NCBI GenBank assembly: GCA_022457155.1
Contig: JAJGOT010000010.1
Coordinates: forward strand, 933,501-997,500
Direction of reading: 5' to 3'
Origin: Cladopsammia gracilis
Lineage: Eukaryota; Cnidaria; Anthozoa; Scleractinia; Dendrophylliidae
Length of the DNA: 64,000 nt
The notes below the pieces were generated by a model. That model was given only the letters and a program-made list of their open reading frames with translations. It was not told the DNA's origin and made no database searches. Position 1 is the first letter of the stretch; each line of letters begins with the position of its first letter. Below, one piece after another: positions 13,514-27,488 of the stretch. The translations under genes and the position numbers were made by a program.

Positions 13514-16500
13514 AAATAAAGCAATTACATGTCATACATATGCCACTACGATGTTGGTTCGTACGGCGGTGAACAGGGTTTTTTGTTTACAAAACGCAGG
13601 TCATAACAACATTCCCACTGTCAGACACTTCAAAAACTGTGGGGTTAAACATTTAAAATTAACAGTCATTGAAAAAGTTAGAAATCCTACTCAAGACATT
13701 AGAAGAGCAGGAGAAAGTTATTGGATTTCTAAATTCAAGCCTTCTATAAATAGCCTAGTTCAATTCACGTGATATATTGTTTAGTTTAGTTTAGTTTAGT
13801 TTAGCTTTATAGCTTCATATCTGATTATTACGTTAGCATGTCACGTGTGTTCTTTCCGTTGAACTTTTCAAATTTCGAATGTTGTAACAGTTAGTATATA
13901 CCTCAGATGCTCCTGATGAAGACCGTTATGGTGGAAACGTCGAGCGAATAAACCAGCAAAGCTACATTGGAGTTGGACTCTTGACCCTCACATTCTCGTT
14001 TATATATATATTTACCAATTAGTGTGGGAAGGGAGATATGGACAACTAATTGCCTCATAATCTTTGGATCACCAACCTATTCTCGTGAGGAAGGCGATTC
14101 ACAGCGATTTCTGAAATAAATACATAGACAGTTAAAGTGAGAACAGAAATTTTCACAGATTATGAGTGAAAAAGTGCCTCAGCCGGGAGTTGAACCCGGG
14201 TCTCCTGATGACCGGACAGATGCCTTACCACTAGGCCACTGAGACAACCACACTTACACAAACACAAACAACACATTTGTGGCTTCATAGTGGAACGCTC
14301 TTGGGAGACATTTTTACACAAATTCTTCAACTTTTTCACTCATAATCTTTGTTGTGAAAATTTCTGTTCTCACTTTAACTGTCTATTTATTTCAGAAATC
14401 GCTGTGAATCGCCTTCCTCACGAGAATAGGTTGGTGATCCAAAGATTATGAGGCAATTAGTTGTCCATATCTCCCTTCCCACACTAATTGGTAAATTAAT
14501 TTCCAAGGGGAGTGGACTGTGAATCGCTGTACGACTGGGTAAAGTGACGCGATCCTAATTGCAGAATTTATGTAAAAATGTCTCCCAAGAGCTTTCCACT
14601 ATGAAGCCACAAATGTGTTGTTTGTGTTTGTGTAAGTGTGGTTGTCTCAGTGGCCTAGTGGTAAGGCATCTGTCCGGTCATCAGGAGACCCGGGTTCAAC
14701 TCCCGGCTGAGGCACACTCATAATCTTTGTTGTGAAAATTTCTGTTCTCACTTTAACTGTCTATAGAGCGTATGCACTCACGTGGCAAGCAGCTATGCAA
14801 ATTTATTGGAACAAAAGAAAGTGTTAACATAAGAAAAGCGTTCAAATCCCACAGGATTGTTTTGGTACACCAACATGGCCGCCGTTCTATTGTTTTGGTA
14901 CACCAATATGGCCGCCGTGACGTCATGTGCATACGCTATATATATATATATATATATAATTAAAAACAACGCAAAACAACAACGTCAATGAATAGAAAAA
15001 TCGGCCTTTACGAAGTATTTTTGCGTTTGTAGACTTGTATATTTGATTACTTTACCAAAGAAAAGACGCTAGATTTAAATTCAGGCTGAATAACGCAAAC
15101 GTAGGAGATGCTCACTCCGTCGAGACGAAGGGAAAATGAGCCGCTCCACAAATTAACCCATGGGGCATTGCAAGTCGTGACGCACACCGCCTGAGCGCAT
15201 ACATACATAATTATGAGCAACAGTTCATTTTGGTAACGCGCACGCTCGAAGCAAATGTCTCGTCTGAGGGATCAATATTTTGGTATGAAACAATAGGACG
15301 AATAACTAATGTAAATAACATTTGAGAAAATGCCTAGCGTCTAAGTTAACCATACAGTTTTCTAGTTAGACACTAGTCTTGTATAGTATCAATTCACACG
15401 TAAAATATTTCTTGTTTTGAACGTCGCGTTTGTGAGTTATAGAGATTTGAATTTACAAAATGCTAATTAGATGACGTCAACCCGCCAATTTACAATGCGC
15501 AGTTTACAGCTTGAGGATAATTAATTTGATAAATACTAAAAATAAATTGTGGATAGTCAATTGATTCGTAAAAAAATTAGCATTTTATAAATTCAAATCT
15601 CTATAACTCACAAACACGACGTTCAAAACAAGAAATATTTTACCCTTCAACTATTCAATGTACATAGAGTTGATTCTGAAAATAACTTTCTAGGGGTGAT
15701 AGGTATTTTAAAGACACCATATACGGACACTTGTAAGAACCTTTATAAGAACACGTACATGAAGTAATTAAAGGTACCTTTGATCTCAGCCTTGGACCAT
15801 TTTTCTTTTCCATAATTTCCTCGAATTTCCTTCACCAGCGTCTTTTCACTTTCTTTATTCTCGCCATAGCTCAAATAAAGAAAATAAAAATAACAACTGT
15901 TAGTTAACAGTGGAAGACTCAGGGTGGCACTTAATGTGAATGTTGTTCTGGTCCTGCTTGTTCAAAAGGTGGGCAGCGCTTAGCGCTATCCACCTTTTGA
16001 ACAACCGGGACCAGACGTCTACACAGTATATTTTATCATGGGATTGTTAATTCATGATTTGAAAGTTAGGAGGCCGGCCCTATCTGGATCGCTACTAAAG
16101 ACAGTTTTACTGATATTGGTAGCACCAAGATAGATGGCCACTTCTCACTTGAGATTATCAAACGTCCTTTGGTTTCTTTGAAAGAAAAAATGTGTAAACT
16201 GCGAACTCCCATTGACTCAAATAACTATATATAGCATTGGATCGGGTAAAATATTATATTCCTTAAAATATATGCCTTCTCTGATAAAGCACAGTGGATT
16301 GATACCAAGCACTAGTTTCCCACTCAGAGATGGAAAAACCGCCTTCGGACTGCCCACGTACATAAAAATGGGCGGCCCGCTACTTGGCATCAATGATTGG
16401 CCTCCAGTTTCTTAAAAGAGCGTAAACTTGCTGTTTTCAAAATGCGTTCTGGCGAAAAATGGCGTTTTTTTAACACCAAAAAATCATTTGCTGCGAACTC

Positions 16501-19500
16501 GGTGAAGTCCGGTCGATTGATGCCAAGCGCTATTTTCCCACTCAGAGATGGAAAAACCGCCTTCGGACCGCCCACGCAGATGGGCGGCCCGCTACTTGGC
16601 ACCAATGGTTGTCCTTCAGTTTCTAAAAAGAGCGTAAATTTGCTATTTGCAAAATGCGTTCAGGCAAAAAATTGAGTTTTTTGAACACCAAAAATCATTT
16701 GCTGTGAATTCAGTAAAGTCCGGTCGATTGATTCTATTCGATTCGCTTTAGTGGGGATGGGGCAAATGACGCCATCGTGCAAATGGCCAATTAACGATGA
16801 TCGGTGATTCCCAAGTGGCAAATAATCTCAGAATGTGGCAACTTTGAATAACTTACGAAACACGAGGGGTTTTCAAAGCATTTAGAAAATGGAAGACGTA
16901 AAGTAGCAAACTTGACGACCCAAATTCGCCGAGTTTCGTCGAGACTATACACACGAAACTAGGTAAGGCCGTTTGAATACTGAATGTTATCATACTTAAA
17001 AATACCAGAAAACAAATCGGTAGTTTTTTCACGAGTCGAACAAACTTTGAATTTCTTGAAATTCATAAATTACGCACTATAAACATCTTGTTCTTTCTTT
17101 GCTTATAGTTTTTGCTGGGAGCTTCCGATCTTTTCCGGTTATTCAGCAAAGTTTTCGGTTGCATCAAGCTTTCAAGTAATAGGGTGCGATTGTAGTGTTA
17201 TTTTAGCGTTCTTGCAACAGCTGAGGCAAATACGCAAGCATAACATTTGGAAGTTTAAATTCAGCATTCGACTGTGCATTAATTTCTGTCCAGCCGATTT
17301 TGTGGAAAATTGCTCACAGCAAAGCTTGAATTCTTGGAACTTATTGAGCTTAATTAGAAAAAAAATTGCCGTCGTTTTATGAAATATTCGCGTTTTCTTA
17401 AAAAACGGGGTTTTCTAAAAACGCTTGTAACCTTTAATTGCTTATCTTATATGCACTAAAATTTAAAATCCTGTATAATTTGAAGACTCCTTTATCGCCC
17501 TACCAAAACTTACAAAAATCGGTTAACGCTTACATGCCGCCGAAAATTCGATTTATAAAAGGGAGCTTCCGCGCCATTAAATAGCCGCGGGCCACCTTAA
17601 GTTATGTGATTAGCCAGAATGATTTAATACTTTGATTACTTTATTTTCGGGGGTGGAAGCGGAATAATGAATAATGAATAACGGCTTAAAAAAGAAAATG
17701 AATAAGGAATAACGGCTTAAAAAGAAAATGAATAATGAATAACTAGGGTTTAATCGGGAATAATGAATTATACAAAGAAAGAATTGCGTAAAGAAGCGAT
17801 AGAGATCACGCGCTCGAAACTTGCAATCTTTGATGTCTTTGATGGTTTTAGTGACCTTTCAGTGCCTTCCAGTCTCAGATTCTAGTCCTTCCGTAGCCGA
17901 TTTCGTAACTTTTTCCTGATTGGTGCGTGCTTTTTATGTCCATTGTGTTTATGTCATCACTGTCTGGTTCGTCGCTTTGTGACCGATTGTGAGCAGATTC
18001 TGTCTGCTTCAGTAACGTCTCGGAGTGTTTTTAGTGTGTCGAAGCGTGTTACACGGTAATCGAACAGTAATTCACAAATGGGAAAAAAAAAAGAAGAGAG
18101 ATCGCGACAGACGGTACGTTGAATTCAAGTTTGATATCGTAACTGACATTCGATTCCTGTTTAATTATCTGTTGTTCACTACAGTTCATACGTTATCAAA
18201 ATTGCATTATTTCCAGGTCACGTTCCCAATCCTGGTCGCCTGAAAGGTCACAGCGTATAGCTCAAAACGGTCGAAAAGATCGGAAAGGTCGGTCAATTTT
18301 AAGTGTTTAAATGTTGATTTATTATAGTTCTCTGTTTAGTCAATTGTCAACCGGGCTAGCATACATGGTATTACGTGACCGTCTGCGAAGTAAATTCAGA
18401 GTGCAAAAAAGCTTACGGTATTTTGAGAAACCAAACCAAACCAAACGCAGTCGAACAAATCATTTTCCTCTGCTCCAAATAATTCATTTGTATTATATAG
18501 ATTTGATTTAACACTTTGTGGGATTTGTAATCTTATGGCTGATCTACGTTACAATTTTTACAATGCAAAAAAACAATTGCTTTTGACTGGGAATATCTCG
18601 ATGGTAATTGGTTAACACACCCCCCCCCATATTGTTACATTTCCAGCCCCGACGTCTCCTTGGAACTTTATGCTGTAAAATTGTTCCCTGGCGTAAAGCT
18701 TGTGAATAGGAATGGCAGTATTTAATTCTATTCAAATAACTTTAGACCAAGTTAATAATTTATTAAGACATAATTTGTGGGATCCTATTAGTCGATTTTA
18801 GGGATGAAAAGGAAGAGAGATATTTTTGTTCGACTGAAGCATAGTTGTTTTGGAGAAAAGAAAAAAAAAATATTGTGACGTGTCTGTTGATTTGCAGTAA
18901 AATAGATGCTTATTACAAAATTAGGTCCAGAGATAACTTAATATCACAGGTTTTTTCTTCGAGATCTCTGGCATTATTAATTTTGCTGCCGTCGAAGCAG
19001 TGAGCAAACTTTATCCAAACTCTCCTGGCTATTGTTCTTTCGAGTTTACCTAGGTAAAAGTTGAAACGTGTAACCGCAGCTAATGTGGTGCTTAGGTATC
19101 TACCAATAATGTGCGCAAAGTAAATATGACTATATGGAAAAAAGGTATGTGTCAAATAAACGAATCATGGCAAAAAATTGGATGACATTTACCTCTAATT
19201 TTTTAACTCGTCCCCAGACCCCCAATTTGACCCTTAAAATCACAGCGAAAACGCCATTTTTTGGAGGGAAAATCAAAATTTCGCCCATTTATCAATTACT
19301 TTTTGGAAATCCGCATTTGGATTCCAGTAATTTGGTTGTTATTCTATCTGCAAACGTTAAAATATTTTAATAACTTAAAAAATAAGTCCCGTCATTTTGA
19401 CCGTGAAGTGACCAACGTCACTTTAAGGTTTGTATGCATGGATTTCAACCGCGCGGTCATCGCTTTCAGCGGTATAACTCATTTTAATAGGCGTAATGTC

Positions 19501-21271
19501 AACATCCACACTCGGTTTTGAAGAGAATGGGATCTAGTGAACATTTAGGTGGGAAATATGATTTAGTTGGAGCGAAAAAAATGCCGTCATTTTGCCGTTT
19601 TTTCAGTGCAATATGCTTCGACTGAGCCCATTGTGGCTTCTATTGGTGACTTGAGCATTGAGCTTGAGCATTGAGCATGAGCATTTTTATTTTAAATCAT
19701 ATTCATTTCATACGATTGGCGCTTCACAGTTCATATGTATTATAAGTTTATTATAGTAACGCGCACGCCCGGAGCAAATGTCTCCTTTCAGGGGGCAATT
19801 TTTTGGTATGACAGTTAGCCTGCATAACAGGCGTTATTGGGGCGCTCAAGCGGGTTTTAGGTCGCGAGCGCGCAGCGCGAGACACGAGCACGCGGGAAGT
19901 TTGGAGAGCACGGAAGAAGCATAAGAGTTGCCCGAGGCGATAGCCGAGGGCAACTCTAGCTTATTGAGTGCTCTCCAAACTTCCCACGTGCTCCATAACT
20001 CGATAGTGCATAGCTAAAAGCATGAACCAATTGTTTTATAACATAGCCGGTGGAATTGTGCATCAAATCCGACGCGAAAAACGGACAACAATATCAGAAG
20101 TGATTGTTCGCGGTAAGCGAAATATTAAGCAAAATAGGAATTGGTTTTATTTCAAATTTTCTGTTGAAAGCTCAAGTTTTATTTTACTGCAGTTTAAATA
20201 CAAAATTCTTTATTTTTAAAAAAGAAATCACGGTCAAGAATGGCACTCTTATTTATCAGCGTGCACTATCGGGATTTTGAGCACGCTTACGTATACTGAA
20301 TTTGATTGCGCGGCTCTGCTAGCTATGGTATAAAACCCGCTTGAGCGCCCCCAATAACGCCTGTTATGCAGGTTAATATACAGCTTACTCTCTCTTAAGC
20401 GACCACCCTTAAGCCTGGTTTCCATATAATCGCAACGATCGCAGCGATCGCAGAAAAAAGTGTTGTGCGACCCTTGCGATCATATGGAAACCAAGACGTT
20501 GCGATCGTTGCGATTGCGATCGAGTTGATTGTATTGTGTAAATAGTTACTTTACAAAGTGGTCGCTTCCTGTAAGTGGTTGCTTAAGACAGAGGTCATTA
20601 AGAGAGAGTTGACTGTATATGCTGGAATATTGATTCTCGTAATATTGTTTGAATTTATTGAGAAATAAATATTATTAGCTTTGATTTATCTGCTAAGCAA
20701 GCCTGAGTTTTTTTTGTCGACATTTGAGTCATTATGAAAAACTGACCAAACCCAAATGAACGTTTCCGCATATTCTCGTTCCCGTGCCAGGAATAAATCA
20801 AGAATAAATGCCGGGTTGAAATAAACACCGGGTATATCAGGTCTAGTTTTGAAGGAACGACGGAGCGTATACCGAACAGTTCAACAAACCACTCAGTACA
20901 GCATTTGCAATAACTTTTTTGTATCTAAGTTTTTAATAAGAGACGAAGTCGAGAAGTCGGTGTCATTGTGTCGATGTGTAGTTTACATTTTAGTTCAGTG
21001 TACAGTATATAAGAATAAATGCCACGTCTATAAGACTGAGTTCTAAATAAACCCTGGTCTGGAGTTAAATCAATAAATACGGTAATTAGATTGAATATGA
21101 CGCAGACGGTTTTAAATCATATTTTAATTGAAGTGAAAATCTTCTATTTCACAAAAATTGCAAGTTAGAAGCTGCCTAAAAAAACTCGAATACGGAATAA
21201 TGAATAACGAGAAAAATTTAAAAATGAATAATGAATAACCTCGAAAAAAATGAAAGGAATAATGAATAAGT

Positions 21272-21302
<31 letters not shown>

Positions 21303-24300
21303 TTATTTCGACGAGATGTTTTTATTTTTTACTAGGGTCCAACAGGACCAACTGGAAGTACTGGACAGCCGGGAATTCCTGGGGTTAAGGTAAAGTTAAG
21401 GGGCAGTATCATGTGTATTTCAAACAAAACAAGCGCTCTACTGGTTTTAGCCAGCGTTTGTTGAACACAACTATTTGTTTAGACGATGAAGGCCTTCTAA
21501 CAACAAAACTGTTAACTGCAATGCCTTTTGGCGCTTCATGTTAATTACGCGAGTTATTAAATTGTCCTTTGGGCCAACAACAAACTCCCTTCAACACACG
21601 CGACCTTTTTTACCATTTCAATCCTCCTCAAAAATTAAATCATACTTAACGTATTTGCAGCGCGTGATGTAGAATTGTGCTTGAATTAATTGTAGTGTTT
21701 GTTATTTTAGTATCTTAAATACCAGCGGAGGAGCAGTGGAACGATTTGCTAAAGCATCAGTGTTTTAAAATATTCGATCCACATGTTTGCATTTCAGGGA
21801 ACTCGTGGATCGGTAGGAAAAAGTGGTATCCCTGGATTGCCTGGTATCTCGGTGAGAAATTTAAAGTTTTTTTCCTTATCGTTCTTTCTTCCTTGTTTTG
21901 ATTCGTTCCACCTGGTTCGCACAGTTTATAGGGTAATAATCTGCAGAGTGGTAGTTTGCCACTTATTTTAAATAATAATTGATAATAATTGAAACAATTA
22001 AATATATGTATGCATTCATGTTATTTGTAGGGCCTGGCAGGAAGGGATGGTTTACTTGGAATAGCAGGAAATGAAGGATGGCCGGTAATATAAGTAACAA
22101 AAACTCTTCACGAATTCTTAAAAGTTTTATCTACACAGTTGCACAGGACTATACTGCTCGACAGCTTGTCACACTTTACAATTTCATCCAGACTCAGACT
22201 AAGACCTTGCAGCATCAACAGCACCATACGATAATGCTGCTAAGTAGTTTTCATTTGAATGTCACACTTAGAATTTCGTCCACAGACTCAAACGTTAGAA
22301 CCACCTTGTACAGTATAATATAATATAATATAATATAATATAATATAATATAATATAATATAATATAATATAATATAATATAATATAACATAACATAACA
22401 TAACATAACATAACATAACATAACATAACATAACATAACATAACATAACATAACATAACATAACATAACATAATATAATATAATATAATATACAGAACCA
22501 CAAGGAAGAACTGTTCAGCTTTGGTCACACTTTTGGATTCTATTCCTTCCGCGTGTTGTTCAATTTTAGTCACTAACAACAACAACAACAACGAATTTGT
22601 GAAAATGTTGTCACTTCAAACGGAAATATGGAATCTAATTTCACGCTTTCCGGATTCACATTGTAACCATGCTAACCCGGTGGTATATCTGCACGTTTTA
22701 AATTCTATAATCTTTTAGGGAAATCCTGGACCCAAAGGACCTTTTGGACCCAAAGGAGACATTGGCCGCACTGTAAGTTGACCGTTTCGCGTCTCTTTTA
22801 GCCATGTCCAAGTTGCATCATCTGTTCCTCTTGGAATTGGGATAGCAAAATAATTGCAAAATAATAATTACAAAATAATTCTGTTCCAATGGCGGACCTA
22901 GAGTCTATCATTTTCACTCCCCCATCTACATCGGCAAACACATGCACTCAAACACTGACCTTCTCAGTGCTCGTGTGCACCCAATCAATCCTCCCCGAGG
23001 ACCTCTGTTCTGGATGTTGGTGCCACAAAAACGAAGATCAAGTACAACATCTTTTTGCCAGTTTCGCCGACCTTTTGTCAAAATTATATACCAAACTGGC
23101 AATTGAGTTAGATTCATTCATAACCGGTCCAGCTTAGCGATTCGCTTGTAAACATTCGGACCCCTCAGGGAGCCAATCAGAATGTTCTTTTCATCGTGGA
23201 CCAGTTCAGTCATGTCATACAGTAATTACGTCTGTTATTTGTGTTTAGGGTGCAACGGGCTCACCCGGCCGAACTGGACCTGCTGGTAACATTGGCGAAC
23301 CGGTAAGAGTATAGTAATCAACTCTTGATGTAACAAAGGCATGAATCAACTCGTTTAACGTTTGATGATGATGATTTTAACGGTCTCAGGACTAAAAATG
23401 TTTCCTAATATAAGATTTATTTCGCCGTGAACAAAAGGCTGAGAATGCATTAAGGTGCGGTATCATTGCAGTTAAAGAGTTGTCAAACAAAACACCAATG
23501 TTCCTTACAGTGGATGGACAGGTGGCAATTTCATCAACAAAAGCCAAATTTGAGAAACGATGAGACAACTACAATTCAGTTTTATCCTCGCTTAACTTAA
23601 GCCGATTCTGCAACATCTCGGGTATAAGTCGACATGACGAAAATGCAAATCAGTCTCCTTGTGACGGTTGGGAATAACCTCCGAAAACGCCATTTCATGG
23701 TGTGTCACGTGACAAAATACTCCACGATTGTTGGAGTATTTTGGCAGCCTTGTCCAGGGTTGTGCCTAAATCATACCGTCCATAAGGAAGTCGGACACTT
23801 TATTGAGACTTATATAACGTAATTTCGGCACTTATAATTTTATTTTCAATAAATTTTTAAGTGTAAAAAAGAAAATCTAAAATCCCCACTCAGGATTGAA
23901 CCTGTGACCTCAGCTAGGCTTAGGCTTACATAGCCTACCGTACTACTGAACTACAGCTTCTCGGGTTACTTAGTCCTAAATTTAACTAGATAAACTGCTA
24001 CCCCTAAACTCAACTGAAAGCTAACCAGTTACTCCGTTATATAAGTCTCAATAAGGTGTCCGACGTCCTTCTGGACGGTATGATTTGGGCTTGACCTTGG
24101 CTTGACCCTTGCCCAAGGGTTTCTGTGCCCGACCCGCCATTTTGAAAGTGGAGAATACCCTGGAGACGAGATTAACGTTTGGGTTAAATATATCCACTAA
24201 CGAGGCGCAGTGGTAAGCGCGTCGGACTTTCAAAAAAACTTTGGTTTACACTGTCTCTCTTCGCCCAGGTGTATAAATGGGTACTGGCAGGCATAATTGT

Positions 24301-27300
24301 GGGGAACGGGTTACTGTGTGGGCTACTTGGCTTGTCTAGATTGTGAAAAGCTGTCACTACAGTCCTGAGTATTTCTCTTCCAAGCAGCATGTATGGCATC
24401 CTGTAGGTCCTTTAGTATTTGTGACGAAGCTGATGAATCCGGCATCTGTTGCTCTTTCACTCCATCGATTGTCCTCGATTAATGATTATCTCATAGAGCA
24501 GTTTTCAATTGAGAAATTGAAAAATTGAAAAATTGAGAAATTGAAATTGGTTTTGCATTGCTACGCTTTGTGATTGGCAAAAAAACTCACGCCACTTTCT
24601 CGACCAATCAGAAGTAAAACCAAAACCAATCGTGACTTGCTCGCACGCGTTTTCCCGCGCTTGGCGCCGCCGACATGTAATTGCTTCAAGCACTGATTGG
24701 TTCATTGGATTGTTTACGACTGCTGTGATTGGTCAGAGTAATTACTTTGGTTTTGGTTTTACGAAAACTGCTCTAACATGTATCATTTATTTTGTATTAC
24801 TTAGGGCGATCAAGGTGCTGATGGTCTAGATGGATCTATCGGCGAAACTGGCAGACAGGTAAACATTAAAACGTTTTTCTCCTGTAGGTAGGTAACTTTA
24901 TTTCAACTCGTGTTCATGAGGCTGATTAGGCCTCCAGCAAGATTATGCTAATTTACCGAGATAAATAATATAGAACAATGAGAAAAATGAAATTAAAACA
25001 TTACAAACAAAAAAATAAAAAATACAAACTAATTCTATTTTACATTTGTATATTTAGAATAGATCTAACAGCATTCTTAAAATTGTTAAGGTCGCGGGGG
25101 ATACCTGGGCATGAATAAATTCATAAGGCAAAAGTTTGGCAGGGGTGTCACCCGGGGGGGGGGGGGGGTACTCCCTATAATGGACTATACGGGGATGCAA
25201 AACTGCCATTTAAGAGAAAACTGCCATTTAAGTCTTATAAAAAGGGGTTTCAAAATATATCAAACAGACGCAAGTAAAGGCAATATGAAAGGGGTACCAT
25301 TTTCATTGAAAGGTATATGAAAGGGGTACCATTTTCAATGAAAGGTATATGAAAGGGGTACCTTTTCTGTCAAAGACGGTATGTCAAAGGGTAAGGGTTT
25401 GGACCTTGGGGCGGAGCATCCCCGTACAAAACGTTGTTGAGTACCCCCCCGGGGGGTGTCACTTTGAAAAATGTTACATCGTGAACGTTTGAAAGCTGAT
25501 TTCGCTAAAATTTAACAGAGATATTGGCGAATAATGGAAGTGCATAAGGATTGTTTTCTATCGAAGGGATCGCGGTTTGCGGAATTGCTGTAAGCCACTG
25601 GTTTTTTTTTTTTAAACGTGGTTTTGTGTCCAAGTTTGCTCCTCGAGAAGAATACAAAGCAAGTTGATTTCACCACTCACTGATCCGTCAAAACGTCTAT
25701 TGTGTCATATCTGACTCCGATTTTTTTTATTTCAACTTAATTAAAAGTTATTAGCATTAAAAGGAGTAAAATTGTCCATGTTAGAATTTGAAGCTTCAAA
25801 TCTTCCCTTCTTTGAAAGCCTATTTAAAAATTTTGAGTCAGATATGACAATCTACAATACACCTAGTTTACCTCCCTGCAGTGTAAACTCATGAAATTCT
25901 CTATCTGCGCTGAATTCTTGGACACAAAATTGCTTGTTTTTACGCTTCCGAAGACTTCCCGAGCAAACACGAATGCAAAAAATATATATTCATGGTAATT
26001 TTGCTAATTTTAATTCACGGGCTGTTGTCAACACTTCATGCAGAAAGAAAAATGCGTTGAAAATGGTGTACTTTACCAGACAGCGCTTTGCACGTGCAAT
26101 TATTGATGCAGAAACATTACAGAGCCAGTTCGTGAATATTTCGTGCATTTTCGGTATCAGCCGTCGCACTTCATGCATACTCTTTTCATAAATGCATACT
26201 GATGAGCGGAACCTGTCCTCCCGCGACCTTAAATTGAATGTAGTGCATCCGGAAGTGAATTCCAAGCTTTTGGAGCAGTGAAGACCACTGACTTAGTCCC
26301 ATAACTGACTTTATAATAACTTCCTCTAAGATTCTTAATGTTATCACGAATAATAAACAAGTCTTTTAAATATGTAGGAAGAAGATTGCTGCCACACTTT
26401 GCTGACACACGTTAGGATTTCATCCACAGATTCAAACGTTGTACAACACAATAAACAGCACCACAGAAAAGTACTGCGCAATAGCTATCTGTTAAAAGGT
26501 CACACTGTGTAGAATTTCATCCACAGACTCAAAAGTTAGAACTGCATGGTATGACTCAAGGTTTGACATATATAGAGTCTATGCTGCCTGTACTATAGCT
26601 CAAGATTTGACATATGCCTGTAACGAGTACGACTCAAGGTTTGACATATATAGAGTCTGGCCTGCCTGTAGCATGACTCAAAATCTGACATATACAGAGT
26701 CTAGGCTGCCTGTGGTATGACTCAAGGTTTAACATATACAGAGTCTAGGCTGCCTGTGGTATGACTCAAGGTTTGACTCTGGGAGTGAAAGACTTTGCAG
26801 TTTCACACGAGTGTTGTATATGAGCAGGAAGCCGCAACCTACGAGCCTCGCCACATTGAAAACCGCTCTGGCAAAGGGCCTGCCCACCATATGCCACCTT
26901 GTTACACCTTCAGAGCGATCCTCAATTGAGTGTGGAATATAATTTCGCAATTGCTTTCAATGATTTTTCATCGCTGAGCTTTGTGATTATTGGCTAAACA
27001 ATCTCTCGCCACTTTCTCAACCAATTAGAAGTAAAACCAAAACCAATCATGACTTCCCTGCACGTATTTTCCCGCGCTTGGCGCCGGCTACATGTATTTG
27101 CTTCGCGTTTTGATTGGTTCATTGGATTGTCTGTGCCTGTTGTGATTGGCCAGAGTAATTACTTTGGTTTTGGTTTTACGACACTCAACTGAAAACCGCT
27201 CTAATGTTAGACTTGTAATGCGATTGACATGGTAATGAAGTTATTTCTTGCTTTCTTACCTGACTGTTAATGAAAAAGTTATTGAAAACACTGTGATTTA

Positions 27301-27443
27301 ATTAATAACTGTGTGCATTAACTTTCAAGGGCTACCCTGGCCCGCCTGGCAATTCTGGAAGAGACGGAGCAAAGGGCCAGCCTGTGAGTATTGTCTTGTT
27401 TTCGTTGCTGTTGTAATCCTTTCAAATACTTAAGGCACCTTCA

Positions 27444-27488
<45 letters not shown>

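Larger units (their letters stand above)
17648..21300. mobile_element. 3.65 kb terminal-inverted-repeat element
   Basis: Left end CGGGGGTGGAAGCGGAATAA is exactly inverted at the right end as TTATTCCGCTTCCACCCCCG (21281-21300). AATAATGAATAACG-type subterminal repeats occur inside both ends. No transposase domain was recognised. A nested MITE occupies 19815-20375. Confidence 0.8.
13012..21335 (+). other. Collagen intron 16 (8.3 kb)
   Basis: Longest intron. In order it holds the (TA)n tracts, Penelope tail, inverted SINEs, MITEs, a tandem duplication and the 17648-21300 transposon. Bases 15040-15400 and 16740-17640 show nothing recognised. No further Gly-X-Y exon was seen in it. Confidence 0.8.

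Noticed and set aside
13302..13548. Open frame over IYIYIY repeats
   Set aside because: (TA)n artefact; only the part after about 13549 resembles a protein.
14172..14248. tRNA genes in the 14 kb inverted repeat
   Set aside because: Two inverted copies with a poorly paired anticodon stem and shared SINE bodies; mobile, not functional tRNA.
22251..22591. Overlapping minus-strand frames of MLCYV repeats
   Set aside because: Produced by the pentanucleotide array.
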